Assembly (NCBI GenBank): GCA_964491485.1
Contig: CAZBGV010000148.1
Coordinates: forward strand, 1-8,099
Source of the DNA: IDS-8 sp964491485
Lineage (GTDB): Bacteria; Pseudomonadota; Gammaproteobacteria; Steroidobacterales; Woeseiaceae
Reading direction: 5' to 3'
Length of the DNA: 8,099 nt
The notes under the pieces are model-generated. The model did no database searches, was not told where the DNA came from, and saw nothing but the letters and a program-made list of their open reading frames with translations. Position numbers and translations under genes: made by a program. Of the stretch, positions 6,295-8,099 are shown one piece after another. The stretch's first letter is position 1, and each line of letters begins with the position of its first letter.

Positions 6295-6699
6295 GCATGG
6301 TTGCTCGCGGCATCTGTGACGGCTCACGCGGACAGCTACAAATACGAGCTGGACCTCGCTTACGACGCCGATCGTGCGTCGCTCGAATCGAATTTCGACA
6401 CTCCTTTCCTGGATCTCAGCGTCTCGTCCGAGACAGACAACGACGAGCTCGGACTCACCGGTACGTGGTACTTCGATGACGTGCGCACGTCCACCGGCCC
6501 GCTGAGCCGGGCGGCTTTCATCGGCCGCGCCTCCGGCCTCTCGCTGGGCTACAGCCGCGGCGTGGATGAGAGCGACAACACCGATACGGATCAGTACAGC
6601 TTCGGCGTCGGCGTGCAATTCCGGTTCCAGGTTCTCCGGGGCCGATGGCCCGGCCTCGAGTCCGTGGGCGTTCAGGTTCGGTTCAGCGAGCCGCCCTAG
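6269..6699 (+). pseudogene. Truncated, probably frameshifted paralogue of the downstream putative outer-membrane barrel protein
   Basis: From ~6280 the frame ending at TAG 6697-6699 encodes a signal-peptide-like LASGLAWLLAASVTAHA followed by DSYKYELDLAY, so export is likely if it is made. It shares with the next gene the core TWYFD followed by GPL at similar spacing (TGTWYFDDVRTSTGPLSRAA here, SSTWYFDSKETLGPLNEF there), then alternating-hydrophobicity beta-strands. It ends after about 130 residues, less than half the neighbour's 282. The start is broken: this frame has no ATG or GTG back to the regulator's stop at 6177, only TTG 6301 inside the hydrophobic core. The ATG at 6269 is in another frame that stops after 16 codons; one extra base near 6279 would join its MRRA to LASGLAW and give a normal signal peptide. 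Alternatives are a sequencing error, a 5' deletion, or a genuine short protein using a rare start. Confidence 0.55.
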
Positions 6700-6744
6700 A
6701 CTGTACCGCCACCATTGAGAACAACGGACCATGGGGGTTCGACG

Positions 6745-7593
6745 ATGAGAATGAACCTGAAAGTCTTGCTGCCGCTCGTGCTCTCGTCTTCGGTCGCCTT
6801 CGCCGAGGACTACCACTCGATTTCCGACTTCGATTACACGCGGAGCGATTTCGGTACGCTGGTTTTTGCAGGCCAGAGGTTCACGACTGAGCAGGACTTG
6901 TACACGCTCAGTTCGACCTGGTACTTCGACAGCAAGGAAACTTTGGGGCCGCTCAACGAATTCGAGTACATCAACAAGACCAGCAACATTTTCGGGGCCT
7001 GGTCACAATTTGACGGATCGGGATCGCATGCCCACCAGGCAACGATCGGCGGAGAGTACTTTGCCGGCAACTTCCTGCTGGGCGGGTCCTACACCGGCCT
7101 TGACGGCCCCGACGGATTCACGGGAACCCTCGGTTACCTGTTCAGCGACGCTTTCCTGATTAGTGCGGAAGCCTTGAAAACTGAAGGCTTGGATACGCAT
7201 TACCTTTTCAACGCCCGTTATAACCACCAGCTGAGCGGGACGAACTACATCGGGTTCAACTTCAGCACGGATGATGAATTCGACGTGAAGACCATCTCAT
7301 CCAGGTACTTCACCCGGCTGAGCGGCGAAAGCTACCTCGCGGCAGAGGTTTCCTACACGCTTTTCCCCAACAACATCGAGGACCTTTGGACGTTCGAAGG
7401 GGATTATTACCTCAACCGGCGCACATCACTGGGCCTCGGCGTCGCCAAGGATGACACCTACTCGTTCGATTTCACTCACTTCTTCACCGAAAATGTCGCG
7501 CTCAAACTGAGTTACGCAACCCGGGATCTTGACGCGCAGTTCATCGAGGGGGATTTCAAGAGTTATTCGCTGGGCTTGACGGTCCAGTTCTGA
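6745..7593 (+). CDS. Secreted putative outer-membrane beta-barrel (porin-like) protein
   Basis: This is a 282-residue protein with a clear Sec signal peptide: MRMNLK, hydrophobic VLLPLVLSSSV, and an AFA|EDYHS cleavage site after residue 20. The mature part is a series of alternating hydrophobic/polar strands with aromatic girdle residues and short turns (TLSSTWYFD at 54-62, ATIGGEYFAGNFLLGGSY at 99-116, YLFNARYNHQL at 153-163, SFDFTHF at 240-246). It ends in YSLGLTVQF, with the C-terminal phenylalanine typical of barrels recognised by the BAM machinery. No specific porin family could be named with certainty. The start at ATG 6745 is preferred over TTG 6715, since a G-rich ribosome binding site (GGGGG, 6733-6737) precedes it by 7 nt and the signal peptide follows directly. 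The gene is visibly more AT-rich than the flanking genes. Its upstream neighbour is a shortened paralogue. Confidence 0.8.
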   Translation: MRMNLKVLLPLVLSSSVAFAEDYHSISDFDYTRSDFGTLVFAGQRFTTEQDLYTLSSTWYFDSKETLGPLNEFEYINKTSNIFGAWSQFDGSGSHAHQATIGGEYFAGNFLLGGSYTGLDGPDGFTGTLGYLFSDAFLISAEALKTEGLDTHYLFNARYNHQLSGTNYIGFNFSTDDEFDVKTISSRYFTRLSGESYLAAEVSYTLFPNNIEDLWTFEGDYYLNRRTSLGLGVAKDDTYSFDFTHFFTENVALKLSYATRDLDAQFIEGDFKSYSLGLTVQF

Positions 7594-7597
7594 ATCC

Positions 7598-7613
7598 GGG
7601 CTTACCGCAGCCC
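7598..7613. terminator. Weak hairpin between convergent genes
   Basis: GGGCT (7598-7602) and AGCCC (7609-7613) form a 5-bp stem with a 6-nt loop in the 33-bp gap between the barrel gene and the convergent TPR gene. No T-run follows on either strand, so a canonical intrinsic terminator is not supported. It is listed only because of its position. Confidence 0.2.
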
Positions 7614-7626
7614 CCGTGGAGCGAGG

Positions 7627-8099
7627 CTACGGCAGCTTCGGTACGTGACTATCGCCGGCGGCGGGCGCCGGTTGTACCGGCAGGGTGGATGCCGTCTCCT
7701 CGAGGCGCGCCATCACCGCGCGAGCGCGCTGCGCCCGGCGGTCGTCGTACTGCAAAAGGACTCGGGCGCTCTGCTCGAGCAGCGGGCGGGCGCGCTCCGT
7801 CTCGCCGAGGGCCAGCAGGGCATTGCCGTATTCGGACAGCGTGGCGGCAACGAGCACGTTGTCGTCGCCGTAATCCAGGCGCCGGATCCTGAGCGCGCGC
7901 TCGAGGGGCGCGATCGCCTCGGAGGCCTGCCCCGCGCTCGTGAGCACGGCGCCGAGCTCCGTCAGCGCCGACGCCACGTATTGATGATTCTCGTCCAGCG
8001 CCTGCGCGTAAATTCCCAGTGCGTCGGTCAGCATCGCCTCGGCACCGGCGAGATCGCCCTTGTCGTGCAACAGCATGGCGAGGCTCGTCATGTCGTAGC
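7627..8099 (-). CDS. C-terminal part of a TPR (tetratricopeptide) repeat protein, cut by window edge
   Basis: The frame is open to the right edge, so only the last ~156 residues are seen; the ATG at 8091 is internal to a repeat, not a convincing start. At least three repeats of about 42 residues, of the kinesin-light-chain/TPR_12 type, are visible: SLAMLLHDKGDLAGAEAML, then ALTELGAVLTSAGQASEAIA, then TLSEYGNALLALGETERARP. Each has the expected small residues and a following helix (for example PLERALRIRRLDYG). A degenerate helix and a Pro/Ala-rich tail (STLPVQPAPAAGDS) close the protein. Such repeats are protein-protein interaction scaffolds. In GC-rich proteobacteria they are often the C-terminal half of a Ser/Thr kinase or a CHAT-type protein, but the N-terminal domain lies outside this window and cannot be judged. 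Confidence 0.85.
   Translation of the reverse strand, partial: YDMTSLAMLLHDKGDLAGAEAMLTDALGIYAQALDENHQYVASALTELGAVLTSAGQASEAIAPLERALRIRRLDYGDDNVLVAATLSEYGNALLALGETERARPLLEQSARVLLQYDDRRAQRARAVMARLEETASTLPVQPAPAAGDSHVPKLP

Overview
The window looks like a chromosomal stretch from a GC-rich Gram-negative bacterium, most likely an environmental gammaproteobacterium. The GC-rich third codon positions, outer-membrane-barrel-like proteins with Sec signal peptides, a LytS/LytTR two-component pair, a thioredoxin-NhaA fusion and a TPR protein all fit that. The genus cannot be fixed from sequence alone. No RNA genes, CRISPR arrays, insertion sequences or phage genes were seen.

Layout, left to right. 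(1) 1-1817, minus strand: a nearly complete NhaA-type Na+/H+ antiporter with a DsbA-like thioredoxin domain fused to its N-terminus; it runs off the left edge. (2) 1818-1928: a divergent promoter region. On the plus side it has a perfect -35 box, a 10-bp palindrome over it, and geometry predicting a leaderless mRNA. (3) 1929-3042, plus strand: a two-gene cassette overlapping by 8 bp. A basic, probably ribbon-helix-helix protein is followed by an AbiEii/DUF1814-type nucleotidyltransferase. This looks like a toxin-antitoxin-like or defence module whose first gene is not an evident AbiEi antitoxin, and it is the most system-like element here. (4) 3029-4138, minus strand: a quinone-oxidoreductase-type MDR enzyme with an N-terminal membrane or export segment, overlapping the nucleotidyltransferase gene tail to tail by 14 bp. 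(5) 4139-4321: a divergent regulatory region with an imperfect inverted repeat. (6) 4322-6177, plus strand: a LytS/YehU-type sensor kinase and a LytTR response regulator, joined by an ATGA overlap. (7) 6178-6744: a damaged-looking stretch with a possible antisense remnant of a TetR-type C-terminus, and a shortened, probably start-less paralogue of the next gene. (8) 6745-7593, plus strand: an intact secreted protein that is probably an outer-membrane beta-barrel, more AT-rich than its neighbours. (9) 7627-8099, minus strand: the C-terminal end of a TPR protein that continues past the right edge.

Functionally the window mixes envelope and ion homeostasis (antiporter fusion, anchored reductase, barrel proteins), signalling (LytS/LytTR, TPR protein) and one candidate defence or toxin-antitoxin cassette. 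Only two gene pairs are clearly operonic: the RHH-like protein with the nucleotidyltransferase, and the kinase with its regulator. Every functional statement rests on motif recognition by eye; no database search was run.
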